Assembly: GCA_017994695.1 (NCBI GenBank)
Contig: JAGOKF010000015.1
Location: 1 to 60,958, forward strand
DNA length: 60,958 nt
Direction: 5' to 3'
Source of the DNA: Myxococcota bacterium
GTDB taxonomy: Bacteria; Myxococcota_A; UBA9042; DTJE01
Shown piece after piece: positions 40,977 through 49,691 of this stretch. Position 1 is the stretch's first letter, and every line of letters starts with the position of its first letter. The notes beneath the pieces were generated by a model that was not told the DNA's origin, did no database searches, and saw only the letters and a program-made list of their open reading frames with translations. The position numbers and the translations under genes are program-made.

Positions 40977-42535
40977 ACCCGGTTGCGGCCCCGTTTCCTT
41001 CCCGTCGAGGACTGCAGACCCTGCTGCTGGTCCTTGCGGTCGGCGCGGCCTGGGGAATCGCCCTGCGGGACGATTTCGCCTGGGACGACACCTACCTCGT
41101 ACGGGACAACGCGGACATCCGGTCCATCGATTCGGTCCCCGGATTCTTCCTCCGTCCCTGGGCCTCGGGCACCGACTACGACCTCGGCGCCCGTCAGAAC
41201 GCCACCTACTTCCGGCCGCTGGCCCTGGCGACCATGGCGGTGGACCATGCCCTGTTCGGGGGGACCGCCTGGGGATTCCATCTGGGAAACGTCCTGGTTC
41301 ACCTCGCCGCAGCGCTGGTCCTGCTGAGCCTGGGCCAGCGGTGGGGCGTCCTTCTGGGCCTTTCGCCCTGGATCCCCTGGATCGTCTCCCTGGTCTGGGC
41401 CGTTCACCCCGTCCATGCCGAGGCCGTGCACCTGGTCTCCTACCGGACCACGCTGCTGTCCACCCTGGCGGTGCTGGGGATGCTGCGGCTCTCGGTGCCC
41501 CTGGATCGCCGGGAATCCCCGGCTCCCCGCATCCGGCGGACCTTCGCCCTGGTCGCCTGCTGGTCCCTGGGCCTCCTTTCCAAGGAAACCGCTGCCGTCG
41601 GACTGCCGCTCCTGGTCCTCCAGGACCTCTTCCTGGGACGCCTGGACCTTCGGCGGATCGCCGAGGTCCACCTGCCGCTGATGGCGGTCCTGGGCCTCTG
41701 GTGGTGGTACCGGGATCAGGTGACGACCCCGGGAATCTACTCGTGGTTCGAGGGCCTCACCCCTGTCCAGTCGGCCCTGATGGTTCCCCGGGTCCTCTTC
41801 CTCTACGTGCGCCTGGTCCTGATCCCCTGGCCCCTCTGTCCCTTCTACGACTGGAGCGTGCTGGGGGTGCCCCGATCCCCCTGGGAGCCGGACATCCTGG
41901 CGGGCCTCCTGCTCCTGGTCCTCCTGCCGGTGGCCGCGACCTGGACGTTCCGCCGGGCCCGGGAGGTCTCCCTGGGCCTGTCGTTCTTCCTGGTGGCCCT
42001 GGCACCGGTCTCCCACGTGGTGCCCTTCTTCGACGCCGCCGGGGAGCGCTTCCTGCACCTGCCCCTGGCCGGGATCCTCTGGGCCCTGGTGTCGGCGGGG
42101 TTCCGGGTCCGGGGGCCGAGCCCCCGCCGGCTGCTGGCGGCCATCCTGGCGGTCTCCGTCCTGGGCGGCGTGTCCCTCTCGTTCCGCCGGGGCCTGGACT
42201 GGCGGGACAGCGAAACGGTCCTCCGGGCGTCGGTCCGGGATTTCCCCGACTCGGTCTCGGCCTGGCTGGGACTGGGTCGCCTCTATCTTTCCGGCGATCG
42301 TGCCGCCGAGGCGGTCCCGGCGTTTCGACAGGCTCGGACCCTGGCCCCGTCCCTGCCGGTCGTCCACGGCCTGCTGGCGGTCTCGGAGGCCCTGTCGGGG
42401 GACCTCCAGGGCGCCCGGCGCACCCTGATCGTCGCTCCCCCTCCCCCCCAGGGTCTTCCCTCGGCGGCGGAAATCGCCCGCCAGGAGGTCGTCCGGTCAG
42501 GTCGGACGGATCTCCTGGCTCCGATGGGCCTCTGA
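40973..42535 (+). CDS. TMTC-like membrane O-mannosyltransferase with C-terminal TPR
   Basis: A 520-residue product coupled to the rhomboid gene (ATGA). The GT-C pattern is present: after the first helix, the acidic loop DFAWDDTYLVRDN, then NATYFRPLALATMAVDHALFGG, WAVHPVHAEAVHLVSYRTTLLST, GLLSKETAAVGLP and LFLYVRLVLIPWPL. Eight or more further helices follow, then DSETVLRASVRDFPDSVSAWLGLGRLYL and two TPR-like repeats. This is the layout of TMTC proteins, which move mannose from a lipid carrier to Ser/Thr of secreted proteins. Donor and acceptor are not known here. Confidence 0.8.
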   Translation: MNPVAAPFPSRRGLQTLLLVLAVGAAWGIALRDDFAWDDTYLVRDNADIRSIDSVPGFFLRPWASGTDYDLGARQNATYFRPLALATMAVDHALFGGTAWGFHLGNVLVHLAAALVLLSLGQRWGVLLGLSPWIPWIVSLVWAVHPVHAEAVHLVSYRTTLLSTLAVLGMLRLSVPLDRRESPAPRIRRTFALVACWSLGLLSKETAAVGLPLLVLQDLFLGRLDLRRIAEVHLPLMAVLGLWWWYRDQVTTPGIYSWFEGLTPVQSALMVPRVLFLYVRLVLIPWPLCPFYDWSVLGVPRSPWEPDILAGLLLLVLLPVAATWTFRRAREVSLGLSFFLVALAPVSHVVPFFDAAGERFLHLPLAGILWALVSAGFRVRGPSPRRLLAAILAVSVLGGVSLSFRRGLDWRDSETVLRASVRDFPDSVSAWLGLGRLYLSGDRAAEAVPAFRQARTLAPSLPVVHGLLAVSEALSGDLQGARRTLIVAPPPPQGLPSAAEIARQEVVRSGRTDLLAPMGL

Positions 42536-42555
42536 ATTCACGGGCGTTCAAGGCC

Positions 42556-44508
42556 CTACCGGGCCGCGGCCATGCGGACCAGTTCCCGGGGCAGTTCCCC
42601 GAGGAACCGGCTGGGGGTCGCCACCTTCCGCATCCCGTACCGGGTGCGCATCGAGGCGCAGCAGAGGGTCAGCCGGTCCCGGGCCCGGGTCATCGCCACG
42701 TAGAACAGGCGCCGCTCCTCCTCCAGGGCCTCCTGGGCCGATGGGGTGAAGGGATCCCTGGGGTTCCGGTCGGACCGCACGATCGGGAAGAGGTCCTCCT
42801 CCAGACCGCAGACGAACACGCAGTCGAACTCCAGGCCCTTCGCCGTGTGGACGGTCATCAGGCTCACGGCCTCCCCGTCTCCTCCCTCGTCCTGGGGCTG
42901 CACCAGGGAGACCCGGTCCAGCCAGGCCGCGAGGCCCGACTCACCGCTCCCGGCGACGAACTGGTCCACCGATGCGACCAGTTCCATCACGTTCTCCAGG
43001 CGGTTCTGTCCCTCCAGGCTGGAATCCTCCCGAAGGCTCGCCAGCATTCCGCTTCGGTCCAGCACCGCGCGCACCACCTCGGGAGCCGGCCGTTCCCGGG
43101 CCATCGCCGCCAGGTCGGTGATCAGTTCCAGGAACCCCTGAACCCGGCGCCGCACCGCCTCCCCCGACCGATCCGCGAGGATCGCGAGGGCCACCAGGAG
43201 GTCCTCCCCCTCCTGGGCCGCCAGTTCCCGGGCCTTCTGGACGGTGGCGGGCCCGATGCCCCGGACAGGCACGTTGATCACCCGCTCCAGGGCCACCTGG
43301 TCCAGGGGGTTCACCACCAATCTCAGATAGCCCAGGACGTCCTTGATCTCCTTCCGCTGGTAGAACCGCAGCCCTCCGACGACCCGGTAGGGAATGCCCC
43401 GCTGGCGCAGGGCGTCCTCCAGGACCCGGGACTGGGCGTTGGTGCGGTAGAACACCGCGATCCGGCTCGGCGGCACGCCCTCCTCGGTTCGGCGCCGGAT
43501 CTCCGAGGCCACGAAGCGCGCCTCGGCCACCTCGTCCAGTCCCCGGAAGACCTCCACGGGACGCCCCTCCTCGACCCGGACGGACCGAAGGGCCTTGGAA
43601 TGCCGGCTCCGGTTGAAGGCGATCACCCGTGCGGCGACCTGGAGGATGGGGGCCCGGCTCCGGTAGTTGCGCCCCAGGGTGATCACCCGGGCATCGTGGT
43701 AGTCCTTCGGAAAGCCCAGGATGTTGTCCACCTGGGCCCCCCGCCAGGAATAGATCGACTGGTCGTCATCGCCGACCACGCACAGGTTTCGGTGGACCGC
43801 CGCCAGCACCTGGAGGATCCGGTACTGGACCTCGTTGGTGTCCTGGAACTCGTCCACCAGGACGTGGAGGAATCGCTGCTGGACCTCCTCCCGGACGTCG
43901 GCGTGGTCCTCGAGCAGCCGCAGCCAGAGGGCCAGCAGGTCGCCGTAATCCATCGCCCCGTTGGCCTTCAGTTCCCTCTGGTAGGCCTCGAAGACCCGGG
44001 CGAACTCCCTCCCCGCGGGATTCCGCTCGTCGGCCCGGACCTCCAGGATTCCCTCGTTCTTGTAGCGGTCGATTCGGGACGCCAGGGTCCCGACCCGTTC
44101 CTTTGGAACCCCCAGGGACTTGCAGACGTCCCGGATGACCTTCTCCGAGTCGTCGTCGTCGAAGACCACGAAGGTCGGAGGATATCCCAGCCGGTCGGCG
44201 TACTTCCGCAGCATCCGCAGGCCGAGGGAATGGAAGGTCCCCATCCACGAGGGGGCATCCCGGTTCCCGATCATCGACTCGACCCGCTGCCGCATCTCCC
44301 CGGCGGCCTTGTTGGTGAACGTCGCCGCCAGGATCCGCGAGGGGGGAACGCCCCGCTCCCGGATCAGCCAGGCGATGCGCCGGGTGATGGCCCGGGTCTT
44401 GCCGCTCCCGGCCCCGGCCAGGATCAGCAGGGGTCCCTGTTCGTGGGTCACCGCCTGGCGCTGGTCGTCGTCCAGGTCCGCCAGGAGGTCCGGTTCTTCC
44501 GTGATCAT
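42556..44508 (-). CDS. UvrD/Rep-family DNA helicase, short C-terminus
   Basis: A 650-residue superfamily 1 helicase. Motifs in order: Q motif LDDDQRQAVTHEQGPLLILA, Walker A AGAGSGKTRA, motif Ia TFTNKAAGEMR, MGTFHSLGLRML, Walker B VLVDEFQDTN, GDDDQSIYSWRGA, LGRNYRS, VFYRTNAQSR, TVHTAKGLEFD and motif VI FYVAMTRARDRL. It ends about 48 residues after motif VI, so the C-terminal RNA-polymerase-binding extension of PcrA/UvrD is missing; in length it is closer to Rep (about 670). It acts in replication restart or excision repair. Last gene of a leftward five-gene run, 27 bases behind glmS. Confidence 0.93.
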   Translation of the reverse strand: MITEEPDLLADLDDDQRQAVTHEQGPLLILAGAGSGKTRAITRRIAWLIRERGVPPSRILAATFTNKAAGEMRQRVESMIGNRDAPSWMGTFHSLGLRMLRKYADRLGYPPTFVVFDDDDSEKVIRDVCKSLGVPKERVGTLASRIDRYKNEGILEVRADERNPAGREFARVFEAYQRELKANGAMDYGDLLALWLRLLEDHADVREEVQQRFLHVLVDEFQDTNEVQYRILQVLAAVHRNLCVVGDDDQSIYSWRGAQVDNILGFPKDYHDARVITLGRNYRSRAPILQVAARVIAFNRSRHSKALRSVRVEEGRPVEVFRGLDEVAEARFVASEIRRRTEEGVPPSRIAVFYRTNAQSRVLEDALRQRGIPYRVVGGLRFYQRKEIKDVLGYLRLVVNPLDQVALERVINVPVRGIGPATVQKARELAAQEGEDLLVALAILADRSGEAVRRRVQGFLELITDLAAMARERPAPEVVRAVLDRSGMLASLREDSSLEGQNRLENVMELVASVDQFVAGSGESGLAAWLDRVSLVQPQDEGGDGEAVSLMTVHTAKGLEFDCVFVCGLEEDLFPIVRSDRNPRDPFTPSAQEALEEERRLFYVAMTRARDRLTLCCASMRTRYGMRKVATPSRFLGELPRELVRMAAAR

Positions 44509-44535
44509 CGGGGCTTCCTTTCCCGGTCCCGGCGG

Positions 44536-46368
44536 TCATTCCACCGTGACGGACTTGGCCAGGTTCCTCGGCTGGTCCACGTCGGTCCCCTTCAGGTCCG
44601 CGACGTGGTACGCGAACAACTGCAACGGGATCGTGGCCACCAGGGGAGTCGCCAGGGGGGGACATTCGGGGACCCGCAGGATGTCGTCCACCCGGTCGGC
44701 CAGTTCCACGTCGCCGGTCCCGATCAGGGCGCACAGGCGCCCGTTCCGTGCCCGGACCTCTTCCAGGTTGCCCAGCGTCCTGGAGTACCAGGGCCCCGGC
44801 GGTGCCAGCACCAGGGTGGGGAAGTCCTCGTCGATCAGCGCGATGGGTCCGTGCTTCATCTCGCCGGCGGAGTACCCCTCGGCGTGGATATAACTGATCT
44901 CCTTCAGTTTCAGGGCACCTTCGGTGGCGACCGGGTGCAGGATGCCCCGGCCGAGGTACAGCATGTGTTGGAAGTGCTGGTAGCGCCGGGCCAGCATCCG
45001 GACCTCGACGTTTTCCCGCAGCGTCTCCTCCATCCATCCCGGGATCCGGAGCAGGTCGGTGACGTGGGACAGGACCTCCTCGGGGGACAGGACGCCCCGG
45101 GCCCTGCCGAGGGCCAGGGCCAGCAGGTAGAGGGCCCCGATCTGCGTCGTGAAGGCCTTCGTGGAAGCGACGCTGATTTCCGGCCCCGCGTGGGTGTAGA
45201 GCACCCCCTGGGCCTCCCGGGCCAGGGACGAGGCCACCACGTTGCACAGCGCCAGGGTCGCGGCGCCCGCCTCCCGGGCGGCACGCTGGGTCCGAATCGT
45301 GTCCAGCGTCTCTCCCGACTGGCTGATGCTGACGAAGAGCTCGCCGGGATGGATGAGGGAGACGTCGGGATCGTACTCGCTGGCCAGGTGGACCTCCACC
45401 GGGACCCGGGCCAGGCGGGTCAGCAGGAACCGCCCCACCAGCGCCGCGTGGTGGGAGGTCCCGCAGGCCGCCAGGTGCACCCGCCGGACCCCGGCCAGCA
45501 GTTCCGGGGCGAACGCCCCTTCCTCCAGCAGCACCTCCCCCCGTTCCAGCGAGACGCGCCCCCGGAGGGTGTCGATGAAGGCCCGGGGCTGCTCGTGGAT
45601 CTCCTTCAGCAGGAAGTGCTTGAAACCGCCCTTCTCGGCCACCGCGGGGCTCATGTCCAGGACCAGGCGCCGGGGCTCCACCGGGCGGCTCGACCCCACC
45701 TCGACCACCCGGACCTCGGCGGCCGTCACGAGGGCCGCCTGCCCGTCCTCCAGCACCAGCACCTCCCGGGTGAACCCCAGGAGGGCCGGGATGTCCGACG
45801 CGATCAGCCGTTCCCGATCCCCGATCCCGATCACCAGCGGGGACTGGGATCTGGCCACCAGGATGCGATCCGGCTCCCGCAGGTGCATCACCGCGACGGC
45901 ATAGGACCCCTGGACCCGCCTCAGGGCCGCGATCACCGCGTCCATCAGGCCCCGCCCCCGGCGGACCTCCCGGTCCACCAGGTGACTCAACACCTCGGTG
46001 TCCGTCTCGGACTGGAAGACCGCTCCCTCCCCCTTCAGTTCGTTCCGCAGGGCCAGGTGGTTTTCGATGATCCCGTTGTGGACCAGCACCACGTCGCCGG
46101 CCCGGTGGGGATGGGCGTTCTGTTCGCTGGGGCGCCCGTGGGTGGCCCAGCGGGTATGGCCGATTCCCGTTCGGCCCTCCAGGGGCGATTCCCGGACCAG
46201 GGCCTCCAGGTTCCGGAGTTTCCCGGTGGCACGGCGCACCTCCAGGCCGCCGTCCCCGATCACCGCGATTCCCGAGGAGTCGTATCCCCGGTACTCCAGG
46301 CGCTTCAGGCCATCGAGCAGGATCCCGACGCAGGGGCGGAATCCGACGTAGCCGACGATGCCGCACAT
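44536..46368 (-). CDS. glmS: glutamine-fructose-6-phosphate aminotransferase
   Basis: A 610-residue product, normal for the family. It makes glucosamine 6-phosphate for peptidoglycan and lipopolysaccharide. The N-terminal glutaminase begins MCGIVGYVG with the catalytic Cys2, and has LEYRGYDSSGIA, HTRWATHG and HNGIIEN. The synthase half has two SIS domains: ACGTSHHAAL, SISQSGETLDT and ISVASTKAFTTQ in the first, and GRGILHPVATEGALKLKEI, SAGEMKHGPIALI and the ending LAKSVTVE in the second. The gene lies 4 bases behind the small membrane-anchored protein. No glmS ribozyme is expected or seen. Confidence 0.97.
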   Translation of the reverse strand: MCGIVGYVGFRPCVGILLDGLKRLEYRGYDSSGIAVIGDGGLEVRRATGKLRNLEALVRESPLEGRTGIGHTRWATHGRPSEQNAHPHRAGDVVLVHNGIIENHLALRNELKGEGAVFQSETDTEVLSHLVDREVRRGRGLMDAVIAALRRVQGSYAVAVMHLREPDRILVARSQSPLVIGIGDRERLIASDIPALLGFTREVLVLEDGQAALVTAAEVRVVEVGSSRPVEPRRLVLDMSPAVAEKGGFKHFLLKEIHEQPRAFIDTLRGRVSLERGEVLLEEGAFAPELLAGVRRVHLAACGTSHHAALVGRFLLTRLARVPVEVHLASEYDPDVSLIHPGELFVSISQSGETLDTIRTQRAAREAGAATLALCNVVASSLAREAQGVLYTHAGPEISVASTKAFTTQIGALYLLALALGRARGVLSPEEVLSHVTDLLRIPGWMEETLRENVEVRMLARRYQHFQHMLYLGRGILHPVATEGALKLKEISYIHAEGYSAGEMKHGPIALIDEDFPTLVLAPPGPWYSRTLGNLEEVRARNGRLCALIGTGDVELADRVDDILRVPECPPLATPLVATIPLQLFAYHVADLKGTDVDQPRNLAKSVTVE

Positions 46369-46372
46369 GGAT

Positions 46373-46897
46373 TCAGAGCCTTACGAACCAGAGGTCGTCC
46401 CTCCGGGTCAGGTGGAGTCGCATCGTGAAGACCTGTCGCCCCTCGGGGGTCTTCAGGGCCAGGGTCGCCGTCAGGTCCGCCTCGCCGCCCGTCCGCCGGA
46501 CACCGACCCCGATCACCTGCCCCTCCGACAGGACGTCCCGGATCTCCGGGTGCTCCCGGAAGGTCCGGTGCAGCAGCCACTCGAAGAAGCGCTCCTTGGG
46601 GACCGACGTGATCTCCGCGGCCTCCTGCCGCTCCAGGAATTCCGTGCCCTCCTGCCGGAACAGGGGTTCGGAACCCATCCGGTCCAGGGCCGCGGACTTC
46701 AGCACCGCGAGGTCCTCGGGCCAGACCCGACGGGCCGCGGACTGGACGTCCCCCTTGCGCAGGTCGCCCAGGTACCCGAAGAAGGCGGTCTTCACCTCGG
46801 CCTGCACGGGGTCCCGGACCGCGACGGAAAGCACCACCGAGGTGCCCGCCAGCACGGCCAGGGCGGCGATCACGACCGATTTCGGAATCGACAGCAT
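46373..46897 (-). CDS. membrane-anchored protein of unknown function
   Basis: A 174-residue product. The N-terminus is one hydrophobic helix (VVIAALAVLAGTSVVLSVAV, about 7-26), followed by a mixed alpha/beta periplasmic domain resembling NTF2-like folds (VKTAFFGYLGDLRKGDVQSAARRVW at the start, MRLHLTRRDDLWFVRL at the end; I give only the fold-like impression). No family recognised. It sits between the pentapeptide protein and glmS with gaps of 4-6 bases, so it is co-transcribed with glmS. Confidence 0.62.
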   Translation of the reverse strand: MLSIPKSVVIAALAVLAGTSVVLSVAVRDPVQAEVKTAFFGYLGDLRKGDVQSAARRVWPEDLAVLKSAALDRMGSEPLFRQEGTEFLERQEAAEITSVPKERFFEWLLHRTFREHPEIRDVLSEGQVIGVGVRRTGGEADLTATLALKTPEGRQVFTMRLHLTRRDDLWFVRL

Positions 46898-46903
46898 GCG
46901 TTC

Positions 46904-47896
46904 CTAGTCCAGTTCGATCTTCTTGATCCGCTCGTAGGTCTCCCGGGGCTCCGGAACCGAGGTTCGGGGCCGATCGATCCGCTTTTCCGGCACGGCGGGG
47001 ACCGGCTGCGGGGGCGCAGGCGTCACCGGCCGTTCCGCCACGGCCTCGACGGGTCGATCCACCGGATCCGCCTGGGGCGCCGGGTCCCCGGGGGGATCGC
47101 GGCCCAGCACGTATCCCAGCAGCAGCCCGTGGGCAAGCGGCAGCAGCAGTTCCTGGCTCGAGGCCAGGAAGGCCAGCACCTCCCCCTCCCCTTCCCCCCG
47201 GGGCACGGTGGCCTTTGCAATGGCCTCCCGGGTCCGGTCCTGGATGCCCACCCGGGGCGTCGGGCAGTCCACCATCCGCATCCCCTCGAGGTCGGCTCCC
47301 TCGAGGTTCGCGTCCTCCAGGCGGGTCCGGACCAGCAGCGCGTCCCGGAAGGACGCCCCGGCCAGGTCGGCGCCCCGGAGGTCCACCTCCACCAGCACCG
47401 CTCCCCGGAAGTCCGCCCGGGTCAGCACCGCGTTGCCCAGGCGCCGGTGGACGAACCGGGCCTTCACGAGCACCGCTCCGACGAACCGCGCCCCGTAGAG
47501 ATCCGAGGCATCGAACCGGGGGGCGATCAGCGTCGCGCCCTCGAAGTCCCCGTTGGCCAGGGAGGTCTCCTCGAACCGGACCCCCAGGAGGTCCGCCTTG
47601 CGGAAGGACACCTCCGGGGCCTCGCATCCCCGGAACAGGCAGTCCTCCAGCCGGGCCTGGTGCCATCGGGCACCCCGCATCCGGGCCCCGACGATCTCCG
47701 ATCCGCGGCAGAGGACCCCCCGCAGGGAGGCCCCCTGGAGATCCACCTCCTGCCACTCCGCCCCGTCCATGCGCACTCCGTCCAGGGGCCACGCGGAAAG
47801 TTCCATCCGGCGGACCAGGCACCCGGAGACATCCCGAGCGCCCACGGCCCTCTCCAGGTCGGTGACCGTCTCGATGCGCCGCTTCCCCTGGCTCAT
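46904..47896 (-). CDS. pentapeptide-repeat protein
   Basis: A 330-residue product; GGAGG lies 4 bases before the ATG at 47896. Residues about 30-215 are A(D/N)LxX-type pentapeptide repeats (for example ASLRGVLCRG, ADLLGVRFEE, ADLAGASFRDALL, ANLEGADLEG), which form a right-handed square beta-helix. A roughly 40-residue helical part follows, then a Pro-rich, charged tail with no signal peptide. Some such proteins mimic DNA and block gyrase, but the regular repeats and DNA-mimic charge pattern are not assessed here. Function unknown. Confidence 0.8.
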   Translation of the reverse strand: MSQGKRRIETVTDLERAVGARDVSGCLVRRMELSAWPLDGVRMDGAEWQEVDLQGASLRGVLCRGSEIVGARMRGARWHQARLEDCLFRGCEAPEVSFRKADLLGVRFEETSLANGDFEGATLIAPRFDASDLYGARFVGAVLVKARFVHRRLGNAVLTRADFRGAVLVEVDLRGADLAGASFRDALLVRTRLEDANLEGADLEGMRMVDCPTPRVGIQDRTREAIAKATVPRGEGEGEVLAFLASSQELLLPLAHGLLLGYVLGRDPPGDPAPQADPVDRPVEAVAERPVTPAPPQPVPAVPEKRIDRPRTSVPEPRETYERIKKIELD

Positions 47897-47907
47897 CCGG
47901 ACCTCCG

Positions 47908-48477
47908 TCACGGCAGCGGGACCCGCACCTCCGCGGCACTCACCTGGGCGGGCCGACGGGCGACGATATCCGCCTGGGACTCGAATCCCTCCTTGGGGGT
48001 CCAGCCCAGCACCCAGGTCCGCTGGCCCGTCTGGAGCGGCTCGCCCGGCCCCTGGGTGGGCACGACCCCCTGGAGGACCAGCAGCGGCTTCTTCCCCTTT
48101 ACGACCGACCACTTCAACTGGAAGAAGGTCGGCGTGTGGATGCTCGGTTCCACGGCGTCGTCGATCCCGTCGTCCACGAACGAATCGAACTCGATCCATT
48201 CCCCGTCGAGCACCAGCAGGCGGTTCACCGGCCCCAGGCCCTGGGCCTTCTCCTCGGCCTCGGGAAGTTCCATCCCCAGCAGCAGCAACTGGAACCCGTT
48301 CCCGAAACCGGGAAGTTCCTGCCGGGACAGCAGTTTCCATCCCCTTCCCGAAAACTCCCGGACGACGAAGCGGTGACGCGTCTCCCCAGGATCCGGATTC
48401 CCCTGGGCCCCGGCATGCCGCGGCGCCCACGAGGCCAGCAGCATCATCGCACCGACGACCCTGACAGCGGTCTTCAT
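47908..48477 (-). CDS. exported protein of unknown function
   Basis: A 189-residue product starting at the ATG at 48477, with GGAGAGG upstream. It has a signal peptide (about 1-27, ending HAGA). The mature domain is all-beta in appearance: FVVREFSGRGWKLLSRQEL, FQLLLLGMEL, RLLVLDGEWIEFDSF, TPTFFQLKWSVVKGKKPLLVLQGVVP. No family recognised. First gene of the leftward operon that runs through the pentapeptide protein to glmS and the helicase; its promoter is visible. Confidence 0.62.
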   Translation of the reverse strand: MKTAVRVVGAMMLLASWAPRHAGAQGNPDPGETRHRFVVREFSGRGWKLLSRQELPGFGNGFQLLLLGMELPEAEEKAQGLGPVNRLLVLDGEWIEFDSFVDDGIDDAVEPSIHTPTFFQLKWSVVKGKKPLLVLQGVVPTQGPGEPLQTGQRTWVLGWTPKEGFESQADIVARRPAQVSAAEVRVPLP

Positions 48478-48511
48478 CCGTCCTCTCCTGCGGTCCCTGA
48501 CCAGGGGAGCG

Positions 48512-48540
48512 ATTGAAGCACGTTCGCGGATCGGAGGCAA
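48512..48540 (-). promoter_or_regulatory. sigma-70 promoter for the glmS operon
   Basis: Read leftward: TTGCCT (48540-48535), a 17-base spacer and TTCAAT (48517-48512). Confidence 0.5.
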
Positions 48541-48560
48541 CGGGGTCGCCGCTCCCGGCG

Positions 48561-48590
48561 TTGACACGACCCGTCCTTCCTTCCTACCAT
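48561..48590 (+). promoter_or_regulatory. strong sigma-70 promoter for the WYL pair
   Basis: A perfect TTGACA (48561-48566), an 18-base spacer and TACCAT (48585-48590), 37 bases before the GTG start. It faces away from the glmS-operon promoter 20 bases to the left. Confidence 0.6.
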
Positions 48591-48626
48591 CGCAACGCCG
48601 TTCGGCGTCGTCGCAGGGAGGGACCG

Positions 48627-49691
48627 GTGTCGCGATCCGGAGTCGGTTCCGACGTCAGGCGCCTGTCCCTGTTGGCGATCCTGATGGCCACCCGGCGGCC
48701 CCTCTCCATGGCGGGCATCCTCCGGCGTCTTCCGGGATTCTACCTGCCGGAGGGACAGCAGTACGAGGATCAGGACGAGACGACCCAGGAGAGCATCCGC
48801 CGGAAGTTCAACCGGGATCTCGCCTTCCTTCGTTCCCTGGGATACCGAATCACCTATTCCCCCGAGGATGCGACGGACGAGGAAGGCTACCTGCTGGAAA
48901 ATCGCCCGACCCGGAGGACGGCCGCTCTTTCCCGGGACGACCTGCGAACCCTCCGCCTCATCGAGGGCATCGGCCCCCTGATCCGGGAGTCCCCGCTGGA
49001 CGAGGCCCTGCGCATGGCCTTCGCCCGGATCGAGGCCCTGGGCCAGGGCGTCCCCTGCGACCCCCGGAACGACGCCGTGGTCTTTTCCCTGCGGGAACTC
49101 GGCAGGCCGACCCTCGTTCCACGGGTCCCCGAAGCGCTGCTGGGAACCGTGACGACGGCCCTCCGGGATCGCAATCCCCTGAGACTCGCCTACCGGTCCG
49201 TCCGGGAACCGTCCTCCCGAACCAGGAAGGTGGACCCCTGGGGTCTCTTCCTGAAGGCCGGCGTCTGGTATCTGGTCGGCTGGTGCCACCTCCGGAACGC
49301 TCGCCGTCTGTTCGCGATGCACCGGGTGGAACACGCCGAGATCCTTCCGGGGTCCCGGACCGTCCCCCCGCCGGCCGACTTCTCGCTGGGCGACTGGGCC
49401 TCCAGGGAACCCTGGGAACTGCCGTTGCACGACCCGGTCGAGGTGACCCTGGAACTGGACGAGGTGGCCTCGGGCCTGCGCCATTCCCGGCTGCGATCGG
49501 CCCAGGCCTCCCGGGAGGGACCGGACCGTCCCTGGAAGGTCCGAGTGCAGGCCACCAACGTGGATCCCCTGGTGGGCCTGGTGCTGGGCCTCTGGGGCCA
49601 CGCCCGCATCGTCGATCCCCCGGAAGTCCGGGATCGCCTCCTTGCGATCGTGGACCGCCTGGTCCGGGAACACTCGGAGGAGCCCCCCTGA
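48627..49691 (+). CDS. WYL-domain transcriptional regulator, PafB-like
   Basis: A 354-residue product. The GTG at 48627 is chosen because GGGAGG lies 5 bases upstream; an upstream in-frame ATG at 48513 lies inside the promoter. An N-terminal winged helix-turn-helix (about 8-60, RRLSLLAILMATRRPLSMAGIL, then SIRRKFNRDLAFLRSLGY) is followed by the WYL domain (NPLRLAYRS, RKVDPWGLFLKAGVWYLVGWC, LFAMHRVEHAEIL) and the WCX C-terminal domain. WYL domains sense nucleic acid or other ligands. The stop overlaps the start of a second WYL gene (TGATG). Such tandem pairs include PafBC, which controls DNA-damage genes. Confidence 0.87.
   Translation: MSRSGVGSDVRRLSLLAILMATRRPLSMAGILRRLPGFYLPEGQQYEDQDETTQESIRRKFNRDLAFLRSLGYRITYSPEDATDEEGYLLENRPTRRTAALSRDDLRTLRLIEGIGPLIRESPLDEALRMAFARIEALGQGVPCDPRNDAVVFSLRELGRPTLVPRVPEALLGTVTTALRDRNPLRLAYRSVREPSSRTRKVDPWGLFLKAGVWYLVGWCHLRNARRLFAMHRVEHAEILPGSRTVPPPADFSLGDWASREPWELPLHDPVEVTLELDEVASGLRHSRLRSAQASREGPDRPWKVRVQATNVDPLVGLVLGLWGHARIVDPPEVRDRLLAIVDRLVREHSEEPP

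Noticed and set aside
41341-46428. A 1695-codon open frame on the plus strand
   Set aside because: It runs antisense through glmS and the helicase gene, has Pro/Gly/Arg-rich composition with no domain, and is the shadow of GC-rich third positions.
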